Shown here: one piece after another, positions 33,055-47,138 of the stretch
Numbering within the stretch: position 1 is the stretch's first letter
Layout: the number at the start of each line of letters is the position of its first letter
Assembly: GCA_905182995.1 (NCBI GenBank)
Contig: CAJJDP010000006.1
Coordinates: forward strand, 191,163-255,162
DNA length: 64,000 nt
Origin: Paramecium octaurelia
Lineage: Eukaryota; Ciliophora; Oligohymenophorea; Peniculida; Parameciidae
Direction: 5' to 3'
The notes under the pieces: generated by a model
Told to the model about the DNA's origin: nothing
Databases searched by the model: none
Seen by the model: only the letters and a program-made list of their open reading frames with translations
Position numbers and translations under genes: made by a program

Positions 33055-36000
33055 TCAATTTAATTATAAAATCATAGCTACACCTCTCTTTGCCCAATGA
33101 CTGTCAGACTATCTGATTGGCACTTTAATATTACATATGAAATTGGCTGATCCACCTGTACTTGTCAGATTCCCTTTTCTCTATACAGTATTATATAAAG
33201 GACATGCATAGTGTTACAGTACTTATTGTTCCAAAGTAGGTTTGAAATGTATGATGGGAGCATTATAGTAAAGAATGAGATTTTCAGGTTCTTCAATAGA
33301 ATTAGTTTTAAAATCGAATTTTGCGCCATCAAAGTAAATGCCTTCAACATAAAACCCATCCTCTGGCTTTGAACTCGGTTTATTTTGGTAGAATTCATAG
33401 TCAAATTTAACCTCATCTATTGGTATTTTATGTTTCCTGGCATAATTTTGAAGAATACCAGTTAAAAAACTTTGTATAAAGAATAGACCACCCAACCAAT
33501 ATACTATTGGTTCACCTTGTATAATCCACTTTCGAATAAAGGATAATCTATCTAGTAAATCTTTGATATATGTTGCTAATGGTTTAGTTGTCTAATATGA
33601 GTGTTTCAACCATTCGTTAGGTACTTTATTATCCATAATATTTCCAAGTATGTCCTAGGAATCATCAGACATATTAATATATCCATCTATCTATTTAATA
33701 AGATTAGACAAAGATGAATTTATTGTTTTCAGTAGTTTGTTATATCTACCCACATCTTATTGAAGTACAGTATTCAAAGAGTTTTGTGACAAAATTGGAT
33801 ATTTATGTTCCAATTCTGCAATATTGAATTGTTAAGGCAATAAATCTATTATTTCTTTGCATTTTTGCTTGGCAATAGCATCTGTATTTTATTGAGCTCC
33901 AATGGCTCTCGGCAAGACTTACAAGATTTCTTAACTAATGTGATCAACTTACAAAATTGAGGAATATATTTCTGCATTTGAATGTAGACCAAACAGCTAT
34001 GGAGGATCTTCAATTGGTAGAGTTTGAATATAGTTAATGTACCCATGTATATTATCTGATTATGGTATTTTAACATAATCACTAAATGCATATCCTTCTT
34101 TAGCAGTATTTTCATTTAAGAATTCATTTACTAAAATATTCAACAATATCCTATCCTATGGATCTGTTACTCTTCCACCATAATTTGATTCAGCAACTAA
34201 ATATTGTAATGCATCCCATTGGGTTTCATGTTAATGATTTAGAATGTAGAGAATTTATTCTTTTGATATCTCAAGATCATGCTATGAGAAATTATAGCTA
34301 ACATTCCATCCCAATGGACCATATTTTCTTCTTTCTAAAATGCAAGCATGAAATAAAGTCAAAGAAAAGAATAAATTCTTCCATTCATCTTATTTTTTAC
34401 ATTATTCAAATTTCTCTTAGTCTTATTAGAAATATGATCTCAACATATTGTTCTTTAAACCTCTTGGCAATTCATAGGTCAATTTCAGAGCTATTAATTA
34501 TTTAAGAATATACTTTTCAGTAAAACATTATGTGGAAATAAATTAGTAGGTTGACTTGTTAACCATAATCTGAACTCCTTATTTATATTCTAACTCTTAA
34601 ATTGGTTTTCAAACAATTACTCTAATTCTGGCATAAACGATTAGGCAACATGGCAATTTTATAATAAAACCCACTTACCTTAGTGTATACCATTCTTTAT
34701 CAATTTCAATGCCAATTATATTTAACCTTATCCCAAAGAGACTGTGTAGATGTTATCCTAGTATCCTAATTTATCTGCCAACTGTATTATTTCTTGTCTT
34801 GCATCACTGCCTGGTTGTATCAAACATAATAATGGTGTTGTTGGAGTGGATTCTTAGTAGAACTACTCAAAAGTAAATGGGATATTCTCCAAGAATTGTT
34901 TGCCCATCAATGATCTTACTAATTCATTGAAACTATTGATAAATTGCTCAGGTTTTATGATCTTTATCAACATCAGAGAATTGAATTGGTTTTCAATCTA
35001 TGGTATTTGTATTTTATATGATTGTTGACTATAAAAGTATCCATTCCAAAATTAATGATTTTCTACTATATCTTTGTATAACCAACCAAAATCTATAGGG
35101 TACTTCTCCATTAAATCAACCAATCCCAACCACATCTTAGGAGTCAACCAATCATAAGTTGTAGGCATTTTTAAATCAGTTTAAGTAATGGAAGGCCCTA
35201 TTACACAAGTTCTTATCTATTCGATTGGAATATTAAGCACTTTTAAACAAAATAAAAATCTAAATATAAATTTATCTTTATCCAATAATGATCTATTTAT
35301 TGTAATGTAAATGTGCTAAAGAAATTTATCTATGATGTTTTACACTCTTCTTTGCTTACCAAATTAGGCCTCCTTAATGGATTTCTAATATTACTAGATG
35401 TAAAATTCCAACGACCAAACGTAGGTCGGTTCAATTATGGATAAATCATTAACTATGAAGTATATGTTAGAAACCAATTCCCCCACTTGATTATAGAATG
35501 ACTTAATTTAATTAAACAACAATTGATCATGTTCTAATTTCTATAATCTTTATTCAATTTCATAAGCATCATCTTTGGACTATTGCAAAGTCTTAATTAA
35601 CACCTCATTCTCTAATAGATCTCCAGAAGCCTCAGACAACAATTTTAAAATCAGATTTTCAGTTTGGATTTACTTATTCTTATTCAACACATATTACGAT
35701 ATATTTTTATTCCTTTATTCATCCTTTAAAGGTTCATCAATCTTTACTACTATATTCAGCATTTAATCTATTAGACCTTCTTAAGTAACTTAAAAATTGA
35801 GCATAGTCACAACTACACAAACTTAAGGTTAATAATGAGGATTAGAGAGTTTAGTAGTGATATAGAATCTAAAATCACTAGAATACTCTATCATCTTATC
35901 GCCAAACTTGATATATAAGTTTCTTTGCCCTCTTTATTAATTGAATTGTAATATCTATTCATACAATGGATCCAATGTTTATCCTGCGTTCTCTAATAAG

Positions 36001-39000
36001 ACAGCATAACCTATTTAAATTGCATGTTGCAGTTATAGTTATATTTAACTGATAGGCCACATTGCATTAAATATAATTAAACTTTTTTGATTTTCCATAT
36101 TCTTAATCCACTCATTTGCTTAAAGTTGTGGATCTATCATTAATGGCCATCTTGTTGATTATTTCATAATAATGGCATTGTCGATACTGAATTAATCATT
36201 TGGTAATTTTTATTAGAGCCATCTGTTAATTTGAACAGGATCACTCAATTGATTTTGTAATGAATAATTGCTTGAGATTTAGATGTTGTATTCCTACAAT
36301 TTTGATTTCCAAAATTCTAAACAAACTTCTCTATATTAAATTGGGAATACACCCAAATAAGCAATAATTGCTGAGTTAAGCATACAATCCCCTATAATAT
36401 TCTTTTAGTTTTCCTTGTATTATTATGCTTTTAAATTCCATCTTGATTTTTCCTCACTTAAATTAGCAATTAATTGTTCTGCTCTTTACAATTAAGAACT
36501 GATAGTAATAACCTACTCTTCTATTCTTTCCTTCTCTGCCTTTGCTCTATTATATTCTAACTAATAACTATGTAACTCTTCTAAAACAACTTCCAAAGCA
36601 TTTTTCTTTTCTTAAACAAGTTCCTCAGCTAATTGCAACTTCTCTTCTGCCTGCTTTAACTCTGCCTTCTTTGGTTCAATTATTTCAACCGCCATATAGG
36701 ATTCAAGAACTGCTCTTATCCAGAGTGCCAAATTGCCTGCAGCCTTTGATGCGTTGAATACTCTATCCTTCTCAAACAAAGGATTTTTAGCAAAAACTTA
36801 TAATTTTTATATGTTCTTAAAAGAGATTTATCTAATCTATTCTAACTTTAAGCTTTTGATTCTCTTAATTAATTTGTCATTCAATAAACATTTCTTAGCA
36901 TAATCCCAATAATCCTACAAGACAGGAGGCTCTTTATTCTTGCTTTTGACTAAATGATCTTCTTCAAATGCATAAGCTAATCCTTCCATAACGATGGCAG
37001 CTGATACTGGTGGATTTGTAAATGATTTCAATAATATCATATCATCCTTAGTGATTCTCTCCAAAGCTTCAGTAGCCTAAGCTAATAAAGGTAACACATT
37101 ATCTAATGCTTATTAACAACTATTTCTCAATTCATTTGCTTCATCACTTTATTGTTGACAAATCTTTTCTTCAGATTCACAAGCTTGCTTCTTCTTATCA
37201 GCCTCCTCTTATCGTTTTTGAATTTTGATCAGTAATTAATTGTTCTCTTCATTTGCCTTTTGTAATTTAGGTTGCAATTCAAATAATTTAGCTTTAATTC
37301 TATCCACATCATTTTCTGCTTTTTTAATTTATTCGACTCCGTTCTCGAATTTCTCAATAAATAGTTAAGATTATCCCATCTTCTGTTCCTAAATGATTTA
37401 AAAAGTTTAAAGCATTTACAAATACTAAGTTGGAGTCACATAAAAATATCTCCTCAATTCTTATTTGAATCTTTCAGTAATCTAAAGAATTTTATAATGA
37501 ACTTCGACACCCATCTTAACCAGTTGTTTAGGTAAGAATTATTCAGCAGTTGACTCTAAAGCATCTTCAGGCCATGTTGAAAACCAATCGATAGTTGTAC
37601 AATTGATAATTGTTGGAAATGTTCTTAAACGTTTTCTATAAAGTGCACCTACAGGTTACATACACAAAATAACATGTATATTTAACTTGCAATTTTTAAC
37701 AAATTAACTATAAGTTGTTGTTTCTTGTATCTTAATTCTTTCCTCAGGGGGAAATAAATGAGACACTTCACCATGACTCATTAAATTACATACATCTTCT
37801 AACATGTACTCTGATTAGAATTAGGAATCATTAAACAATATTGTGTTTTATTCATTCTCTAATCCTGTTTCTTTTAATTAAATCAATAACTACTCGTTCC
37901 AAGATCTAGAGTCTATTGTTTTCAGGGATTTATTAAATACAATAAAATTAGCTATCTTACTCAATGAAGATCTGCCTGTTCCACCCATACCGATCATTAA
38001 AACATGTCCATAAACATTAGATAGAATCCTAACAATTCTTATAATATGAATGACAGCCATATTAAAAAAGATCAATTGAAGTCTACCTTATGAATCAAGT
38101 GAATTATATTTATCCAAAATCATAATTAACTTTTCTCTTAACTTAGATAGATCATAAACTTCTTCATATTGTTTATTTAAACAAGATGAAAATGTTAGAT
38201 TTTGTATTTGAATAGATTCTAAATTCAATTAACTGAGACTATCTTGAATTAGTTATTCAAATTTATTTTGATCTTCCTCATCAATAAGTCTATCACTAAA
38301 AACTCGTAAGCATTCATGAGCCCATAATTTAAATAAATGAACTGGATTATCTATGACTTTCACTCTGCTGATTCCTTCAAATATTTTAAAGATATCTCTT
38401 AAGTTGTATATATAATGAGATTTCTATGGAGTTGGTAATAACAATTTCTACACACTCAAATACAAATTGATAGTTTTTTCAACCAGTGTGTTTTTTAAGT
38501 CTCTAATTTCTTCCACTTAATTCATTATTAGCCATTCACCAAAAACATTTAACATAGTGGTTAGATTTTAATGATTAAATCCACCAATATATAAAAGATT
38601 AAAAAATCTTAAATATCTCAAAGTGATTTAATTCCTTTCTGCAGGATGAATAGCGCCTAAGAATGTTATATCACAAATGTGTTTGAATTCTTTAGTATCT
38701 AAATCATACCACCCATTCATTTCCATCCATTACCTTAATAGTTCGACTGCTGGTACAGATCCTTCAGGTTCTCTATAGGGCATATTTAAGTCATCTACAA
38801 ATATTCTAATTTATCCTTCCTCTGCATAATAATGACCTTTCTTTCTCCTCTTATTAATTTTAGTTTCTATCAATCTTTACAATCTATTAGCAGTGGTTTA
38901 GCCAGAACATGTAATTAAAAACTACTGATATTTGTTCATAGATAAAGATTTGCCAGTGCCAGTAGGACCTGCAAACAAAAAATGCAAACCTATCTAACAA

Positions 39001-42000
39001 AAGTAATCATTTCTAATTGTATCTGCAGTCTATGCAAAAATCTCGTGGAATTGCATTGAACCTTGTATTTTTTAAGGGACTTAAGTCTATTAATAAGATA
39101 ATGTAAATACATCAATCCATTTAACCCATTTCCCTTGAATGTAACAATATGAAAAATAATCATCCAATATTTCAATCTATAATTCCAACTATGGATCAGA
39201 TGGAAATTAGGTTTCTAAATCAGTTACTTTCTTTTCTAATAAGTTATTCAAAAATTGATTAAATTGAGGTCTGATTTGTTCATCCATTGCTGCTCCAAAT
39301 GACCAAATCAAACAAAAGATAATAATATTATCATAGTTTTTTGTAACCAAATCTTCAGTCAAGTACTTTGATAGCAACTTAAGGAAGCTACATGTTAATA
39401 TATTAATAGAATCGTAAATTATAAAAACAGAATGTCTAGACTTAACCCAAGCTATTGTGTTATCTAACAAACTATATAAAATATTAATCATATCTTACAA
39501 TCTTATTCTTCTAATTGTATAATCCTTATCGTATCCTTTGTGTAATTAGATGGATTGAACAATCAGATACCAATTTATGGGTAAGAAATATACCATCCCA
39601 CATCTTGATACTGTTGCTGGAGAGGCTGCTTTTAAGTCTTCTATTTCAAATAACATACACATTGTATCTGGTATTTTTAATATTTCACCTGAAGTCAAAC
39701 ATAACTTTTTATTATCATCCAATACAGTGTTCAAATTTTCTATCCAAATAGAATCTACAGGACCATCAAACATTATCCACACTTTTTATTGTTTATCAAT
39801 GTTATCCCTTATTAAAATTGGTGCCACTCCATCTGCCCATTATTTTGTTTCTGGGTCTAGTCTACCATAGAGTTGATCACTTGTTATGGCTTTTGGATTT
39901 AATTTTAATATGAGGGCATCTTGGCTTTTACAGAGTGTTTATAGAACTGAGGTTTTTCCTGCACAGGCTTATCCAATACACATAACTCCATTTCTAACAT
40001 TAATGTTGTTGTTTAATTGTATGCATTTTTCAAAGAATTCCTTGTCCATTTATAAATCCAACTCCTAACACCCATCATATAAATTTGATAGTTCTTCTCC
40101 TTCTACTAGTTAAATGCCTGGGAATAAATCTTAGGTTATAGCCATAAACAATAGGAGGTCACTCTCAGTAAATTTTGGTTTATTAACGTTAATCAAAGCA
40201 TTTAAACAAATTTCCTCTTCAGTTTCATTAAACATAGATTTTGCTGAATTTAATACAGCTTTCAAGGTTCTCATACCAAAATCGTAATGTTCTTAACTAG
40301 ATAGTTATTCATTGCATAATTTTAAACAAGTAACAATTTTACTACTTAATTCTCTTGCTTTTTGAAAGCCAATACTATATAAATAGATTTCAGCTATCAT
40401 TGCATAATCAGGTACCATCATAGCACAAGGTCGAAATAGAATTTTCAAATTGTCTGGTAATTCTGTTCTACCAGCATATCCAGGATTCATTGTAACATTG
40501 ATTGCACAAGTTCTAATTAATTGAACGTTTTCCCCTTCAAAAATAAAATTGGTTTTCTCCTCCTTAATGGCCTTTTAAATGGTGTAGATTTACTAAGCAA
40601 CAACAGACAAGACTTCAGCATCAATACGATTGAATTCGTCAAAACAACACCATGACCCAGAAGAAGCCAATCCTTTAAAGAATTTACCCATAGCAATATA
40701 ATTAAGACCATCAGAACAATTAAAAACTATACAAGGCATTCCAACTGCTTTTGCTAAGTCTTTTACAGTTTCTGATTTCCCAGTACCAGCTGGACCTTCT
40801 GGTGCTCCGCCATAATTCATATGTAAAGCTTCCAATAAGGTCCTTTAACATCGATCTGTTAATGATGTCATTACCAACCTAGTAACTTTTCCTAAGTACT
40901 CAAATCCATATTAAACAGAAGCATTTATCATTCTAGCAGAAACATTCTTATTTTCTTCGTTGTAATATCTCAATTATGAAATCCAAGCAAATTCAAAAAT
41001 GGTTTATACATTTTGTTTATACAAAGATTAAACAATGTCTTTAGCATGTACTTCCATAACAACCATTGCTTCTAAAATAGTTTTAGCAATAATTCTATTT
41101 TCTTTTCTTACCAATTATACAGTTTCATGCAACTCTTTGTTTAATTATTCACAAAAGGTTGCCAAATTTAACTTTTACTATCCTCTTATAGCTGATTCAG
41201 TGTTACGAGTCCATCTTATATGATTTGCCAATAAAATGCATTAGGCAGGCCATTTAGAAATAAATTCCTATTTGGTTGATATCAAATCGATCAAAGTTTA
41301 ATATGAATAGTTTTTGATAGCTGTTCTCATCTCATTCTGTAAATCCAGCAACCACAATTCTACATTGCCCTTCCTTGAACCTTCCATTACTTTAACATCT
41401 TAGAATAATTTAATCTTCTCCTCCTGAGTAGATTGAAATCCACTAATGGCATTAGTTGAAGTGAACTATAATTTATGCATAGCTTCAAAACATTTATAAA
41501 TATGATTCTATATTTGAGTAGGATCTTTAGTTTATGATAGGATTTGGACTAGTTCTTCATCTGAAACAAAATAAAACCTCGGAAAGACAATTCTCTTTTA
41601 CTCTAAATATATAGTTAAACTCTTTTAGATTTAATCTAATAACATTACTCCATTACTAAAATCAACTTTCATTTTATCACTATCAATACATTCCCATAAG
41701 ATGGGTTCCTTCTTAAATTCCTTCATACAATTTCTAAAAGCTTAATCAACTAATTTAAAATTCTTCGTCTCCTCTATTAATTTTGTTTATATGTCTTCAC
41801 TTGTAAAGATAGGATCTAAATACATCCATTATTTTTGACATTTCATTCCAAAATCTAAGGTTTCTTATATCAATAATATTTTATATTCCAATTGATTAGC
41901 TTAGCCAACTGATAACTTAATATGAGGCTATGCTTTCAGTATTGTCAATACACTGAATTACTCATCCAAAATTAATTATATTTCATCCAAGTTCTTAAAT

Positions 42001-45000
42001 ATAAATGTTTCTCTATAAGGACTTACTTCTAATCCAACTTAACTCAACTTGCCATGCATCTCTTATAATCTCTTTTCAATATTCCATCCTTTTTCAGCTC
42101 TTATTGAAATTTGTATTACTTATTCTTTAAAATTCAAAATTCCTCTGTTCAACAAAACAAAAAATGGGAACTCCTCTTTTGGATCGAAATTACTTATTTT
42201 GCATTCTCTAAACAACTCTCTCCAAAATTAAGGCTTTCTTGTGAATGCCTCAATTGCTAAAGCCTCGACTACCCATAATATATCTTTAAATGAATCCAAC
42301 GCTTTTCTAAACCCTTTTAATAAACTTTTCAAGTTTTCATTCTCCTCTTCGAAATTAGAACTCATGGATCCTATCTCACTTGCAAATTAATTTATCTTCC
42401 AAATCATATCTTAATAGTTCAATGACTTGAAAGATCCACTAATCCACTTTTCCCTTTGGGACTCGAATTTGCTCTAATGCATATGCTGGAGATGTATACC
42501 ACTAAAGTCCATAACTTTTCGTATGGTTTGAATTACACCATTATGTTGTCCAATTCTACTTAATTAGTTAATTGCATCGATAGCATTTATTAGCGAATAT
42601 TAAAACTGCTGATTTGGTCTTTGGCATAATTGAAGGACTTATTTAATTGGTTAACTTGAGGGAGATAAGTCTTAATTTAACTATAATCATTAAATTGTTT
42701 GATTTAATTAAAGAGTTCTGCTATTTGATACATGGTTTCTTTGAAATCTTGCTCATCCTACTATAAACGTTTCAAGAACTCTTTCTCCTTAATTAAAATG
42801 ACATCTTTGTTCTTATGAATGATTTGAGTGATATCCTTAGGTTTATATAAGAGATGATAATAAGATTCAATAATGTTGTTATCGAAATCAAAGTAGTTTT
42901 CCTCAAATATGTTTACATACTTCATTCTAAACAATTAAATATTACATTTACATCTAACTAATTTCGAATCGTAATTTCCCAAATTTCACATTGATTTCAT
43001 CAAGCATCAATTTTAAATCTATCAATTCTTCCTCTGTATCTGGAATGTGTGATCCTTTTTTGTATACCTCTTCATATTATTCTCCTATATTTTTTATATT
43101 GTATTGAATGACTTCATGAATCCTACTCATAATCAATTTTTTCTATTCTTCAGCTTTGTTTACCAAGAATTATTTTATCCCTTTCAATTGTAAAGTGAAT
43201 AATCCAAGCTTAATTGAATCAGAAGAATAACTTATAATTTCGTTTTTAGCTTGTTCTAAACATTTGATTTTCTCGTCTATATCATCAAAATTTAATTAAG
43301 ATAGTGGAACTCTTTTAGTTGATATCCCTAATAACTAATTCACTTCAGTGGATTTGAATCTCTTTAAAATGAATTCGAACTTCTAAAATTTAGCAAGTAT
43401 TTATTCACATTTTCTATATTCGCTCTTTATTATGTCTATCGTTGGATTAATATACTATTTCTACTATTCAATATCATTCGGTGTTAATGCCAATTCATTT
43501 TTCAATAATAACAAAGTCATAATATCACTTTCCATCCTATTCACTCTGCTCACTTACTCAATTAATTAAAATTAAGGAAAAGTTAAGAGTTCTATAACCT
43601 CATATTCAGATAAGGTTAGAGTAATTTTTTCATCGTACTCTATTTCCTCTTTTTATACCTCCTATTCTCTCTCCCTGATTGATTATTTGGTCAGTCTTTC
43701 CATCTGTTTCATTACTTTATTTTTAGGCTTTGCTTGTTTTAATATCCTAACTTGCAATTCCAATACTAGGAAAGTTGATGTATTAACATAGAAAGTATCA
43801 TTAGCTTATAGTATGAATTATTTATAAATATTGAAAATAGTCTCTGTGTTAATCTATAATAATTGTTTTAGAAAATCAGCATAAAATAAATCTAACTTTC
43901 TTAAAATTCTGTGTAAAGGACTTTATTAATGAGTCTTTTAATCCTTACCCAAGAAGCTATATTTCTTTTATAAGACATCCTATATTTCAGACTTCTTATA
44001 CTTTCTTTGCAAATTAACTTATTAGATGTAATTCTATATGTTGTTTTAACAATATTCCAAGAAAGAAGTATTGATAATTGGTAATTACAATTAATTTAAA
44101 TCAATTATTTTTAGATTAAACCTTTAACACCGTGAATTCATCACTTACCATGCTTAAACCGTATTTTATTGCATAAAAGATTAGTTATTCTCAATTTATT
44201 ACTAATACTTATAGTAAAATTAATATTTTGGCAATGGGATATATACTTATTTGTATTTCTACAATTCCTTATAGAACACGCATTTTTTCATATCGAAAGT
44301 ATAAATTTAATTAACTTCCTCCAAAAGTTTTGATAATAATCCTTAACGATCATTTTATTAAAATTTTTTCATGAATCTGAATCTCAAATGTTAGGGAGGT
44401 TTATTAACATATTCATCGCTAACATTTATAATATCTTGAATCTTCTTTAACTCGATTTTCTTTTAAGATCTAATTTGATCTCTATATTAAATATTTTTAT
44501 ATACTTTTCTTATTGGGCTTATTTAAAAAGATCTTAATTTTAATTATAAAACTGAATAGATAATCTAGTAACATTCTTTGTTTATCCCTCTGGGTATTTT
44601 TAAACCGAAAATTTCTTAGTCTCTTAGACATAGTCTAACACAGTAACATCATACCAGACGTATGAGCTTTTATTATTTTATTTTTTACTTAGTAACTTTA
44701 TCATAAAATTAAGCTTTGGCTTAAGGTGGGTCCATTTGTTTACATTTTTCAAACCATTCTTAGTTACTGATATCCTTATCCTCATCAATTACAGGCTAAA
44801 TTCTTTTTGATTTCCTACTAATCAAAATCAAGGGTGTCCTTTCTGTTTTTATTCGAGAAAAACCATATAAAGTATACTCCTCAGAGATTTTTTTATCATC
44901 CGCTTTTTTAATGCTTTTGGAAGTAGATCTGAAAGTTCTATTATAAAAGGTTCTGTCCTGAAAAGAAACACTTGTTTAAATTTTGATGATACCTTTATTC

Positions 45001-45162
45001 TGGTTCATAAGAATCTAACATGCATTAAAATTATTCCTCCTCCTTCCTTATTTTACTTATATCAAGTATTTTTCTCATTCTTAATTTAACTATTGGCCCT
45101 TTATTTATAAATAGCAAAATACCCTCCAATTTTCTCTAAGGTGATCTGAAGCTCTGATTCAT
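33055..45162 (-). CDS. axonemal dynein heavy chain (single-headed inner-arm type)
   Basis: About 12.1 kb, near 4,000 residues: the ATPase motor chain of ciliary dynein. The stem runs from 45162 to about 41.2 kb. Motor P-loops in order: AAA1 GPAGTGKS at 40773-40796 (followed by [22 protein letters not shown] and CFDEFNRI), AAA2 GQACAGKT at 39951-39974, AAA3 GPTGTGKS at 38946-38969, AAA4 GMGGTGRS at 37968-37991. Charged helical sequence at about 36.4-37.4 kb fits the stalk and microtubule-binding region. The C-terminus ([33 protein letters not shown]) is typical of axonemal chains. AAA1 wording resembles the DNAH3/7/12 group, so an inner-arm chain is likely. The N-terminus was placed by removing introns of 24 and 22 nt, both ending in AAG. 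Not every internal intron was resolved. Confidence 0.93.
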
Positions 45163-45984
45163 TGATTATTTTATTAAAATAATTTAATATTAATTTCAAC
45201 TACTGAGATTATACACATTAAATGAAATAAGTCATCACACTCAATTATTATTTCAGTTTTAACAAATAATTAGAAATCATTATGAAATAATTTAATAAAT
45301 AAAATAAAATAAGTATAATAACTATTATTTTAAGTATTCTGAATTTAATTTTTATGGTACTATCAATAAAAAAATGAATTACTTGACATTCCTTTGAATG
45401 ATATTTATTTTTTTTTTCAAAAATTTAATTACTTTAAAGAATAGAAAATAGGTTAAATATACATCAAATTGTTGTTCTGCGTATTAAACTGATTCAAAAA
45501 TTAATATTGATTTAATACATAATTCTTAGCAAATTTAAGGGGATTAAAATTATTGAGGATGGATAAAAATTCTATTTTCAATCTTATATTATCCTAATAT
45601 ATACTTTTAATAAATGAATTTTTTTAATTTGATTTAACTACAAATGTTAGTCTTTAATTTTACTATAGTTAAGTTAACAAACTTTTAATACTTTTACTAA
45701 AGAAACTTTCAATACTTAATAAAACAATCAATTTTTGATATCTACCTAAAAAGGAACTATTATTTTATTCTGATATATAAACTCAAATAATTATTGTAAT
45801 TTTAAACAATCAAAACAACAGAAGAACCAATAAACTGAGAATTCTCAATCTGGTAGAATCAAAATAAATAACTAGATCAATGAGAGAAAGATTTAAAACA
45901 TTATGAACAAACAATTAAATTAATGAATTTTTATTATTTGTTAAATATATATGTAGCATTAAACAGTTTAACCTTCAAAATATT
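45163..45984. other. intergenic, no gene seen
   Basis: Over 800 bp of very A+T-rich sequence with long T and A runs (for example at 45408-45420) between the dynein start and the end of the next minus-strand gene. TGA-free frames exist only because G is scarce. It probably includes the dynein promoter. I see no RNA gene or repeat of note. Confidence 0.55.
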
Positions 45985-46800
45985 TCAATAATCTTCTGCT
46001 TAATTACAACAAAAGAATAACGATTGAAATAGGTTCTTCTTCTTTGAACTAGAGTTTTTTGAGCCTAATACTTATTTTTCATTTTGCTTAATTGTTGATG
46101 AGTGTTTTGTATTAGAAAGGCTTGTTTAATATTTTGATTATTTTAAGGTAACCTTAAGAGCAAACTCTGTTTGATTTGATTGAGATAACAAGGTTGAATC
46201 AGCAAAGCCTATAATTTAACAATATGACTACATGGAAAATCTTCATTTGGAGTCCCCTTTTTCTTTTTTGGAATGTACAATTCATACAAATATTAATTAT
46301 TAACATCTGATGAAAATGGAGTTTGTAAGTATTCATTTTATTCATTAAATTAACTTATCGCAAGCTAAATAAGATCTCCAATTGTTATTTAAACTTTAGT
46401 AGTTTTTATGAGGATCTCATATTTATGATCAATATTAACATCATACCAATATATGATATATTGAGATTTCTTTCCATAAAGGTTTAAGACACATGACTAA
46501 TATTTGGAAAATATCTACGTCATCTTCATTTCTCATTGTTTGGTCTGCCAAAGATTGAGAACCTCTTCTCTAACTGATTTATGGGGTTAAAGTCAAGAGA
46601 CTTCCTTTTGGGTATATTTGAAAAATACTTTGTGTTTTAGTTGGTTTACTCCTACAATTGATTTCAGTAAAAGCAGAAGTCGTAGAATTAGCATTGCTGC
46701 ATTATTTAAATTAAGTTGTTGTCGATTAGTCTTAAATATCAAGAACGTATTCATCATTGAATTTTACAAAATTCTTTGCTTCAATACTATGAGTTGACAT
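45985..46800 (-). CDS. uncharacterised protein with possible ubiquitin-like/RBD-type fold
   Basis: Predicted 256 residues; introns of 22 and 23 nt leave exactly 771 nt. The middle (about 105-165) reads KYEILIKTTKVQITIGDLIQ, then LAISQFNEQ and YLYELYIPKKKKG. This beta-beta-alpha pattern with an I-T-I-GDLI helix start resembles Ras-binding or ubiquitin-like domains (as in SIN1/AVO1-type proteins), but the match is weak. N- and C-terminal parts are Ser/Thr/Lys-rich; the end is FQSLFFCCNQAEDY with two adjacent Cys. No gene name is justified. The start is the ATG at 46800; about 340 bp upstream lies the end of another minus-strand gene. Confidence 0.6.
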
Positions 46801-47138
46801 GTTGGCTAGATGATAATTATATTTATTTATTCAAAGCCTTCCTTCTCTATTTAACAATATGTTCATAAGAGCAATTATTTAATTAATAGCAATTATTTGA
46901 TCACGTAATATGAGATATATGTTAATGAGTAATTTAAGAACTAAATTAAAATATTTGAACACAAAGGTTGTAATTGAACTCATTTAATTCTTTTATTTTG
47001 AATAATTTCATAATAATATACAATTTTATTGGCAATTTATAATTATTTTAGTTTAAAATAAAAAGAACTATCAACTAATTCATATTTGAATATACTGAGA
47101 GGATTGTGAATGATGTTAATAATAATTTTATAATGATA

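Noticed and set aside
38000..44200. Frameshifts in the dynein heavy chain suggested by many short open stretches
   Set aside because: The breaks come from reading TAA/TAG as stops and from short introns; the P-loops and neighbouring motifs stay in order and the ends are intact.
45163..45984. tRNA or snRNA gene in the dynein upstream gap
   Set aside because: No cloverleaf, no internal promoter boxes and no conserved snRNA motifs could be found by eye.
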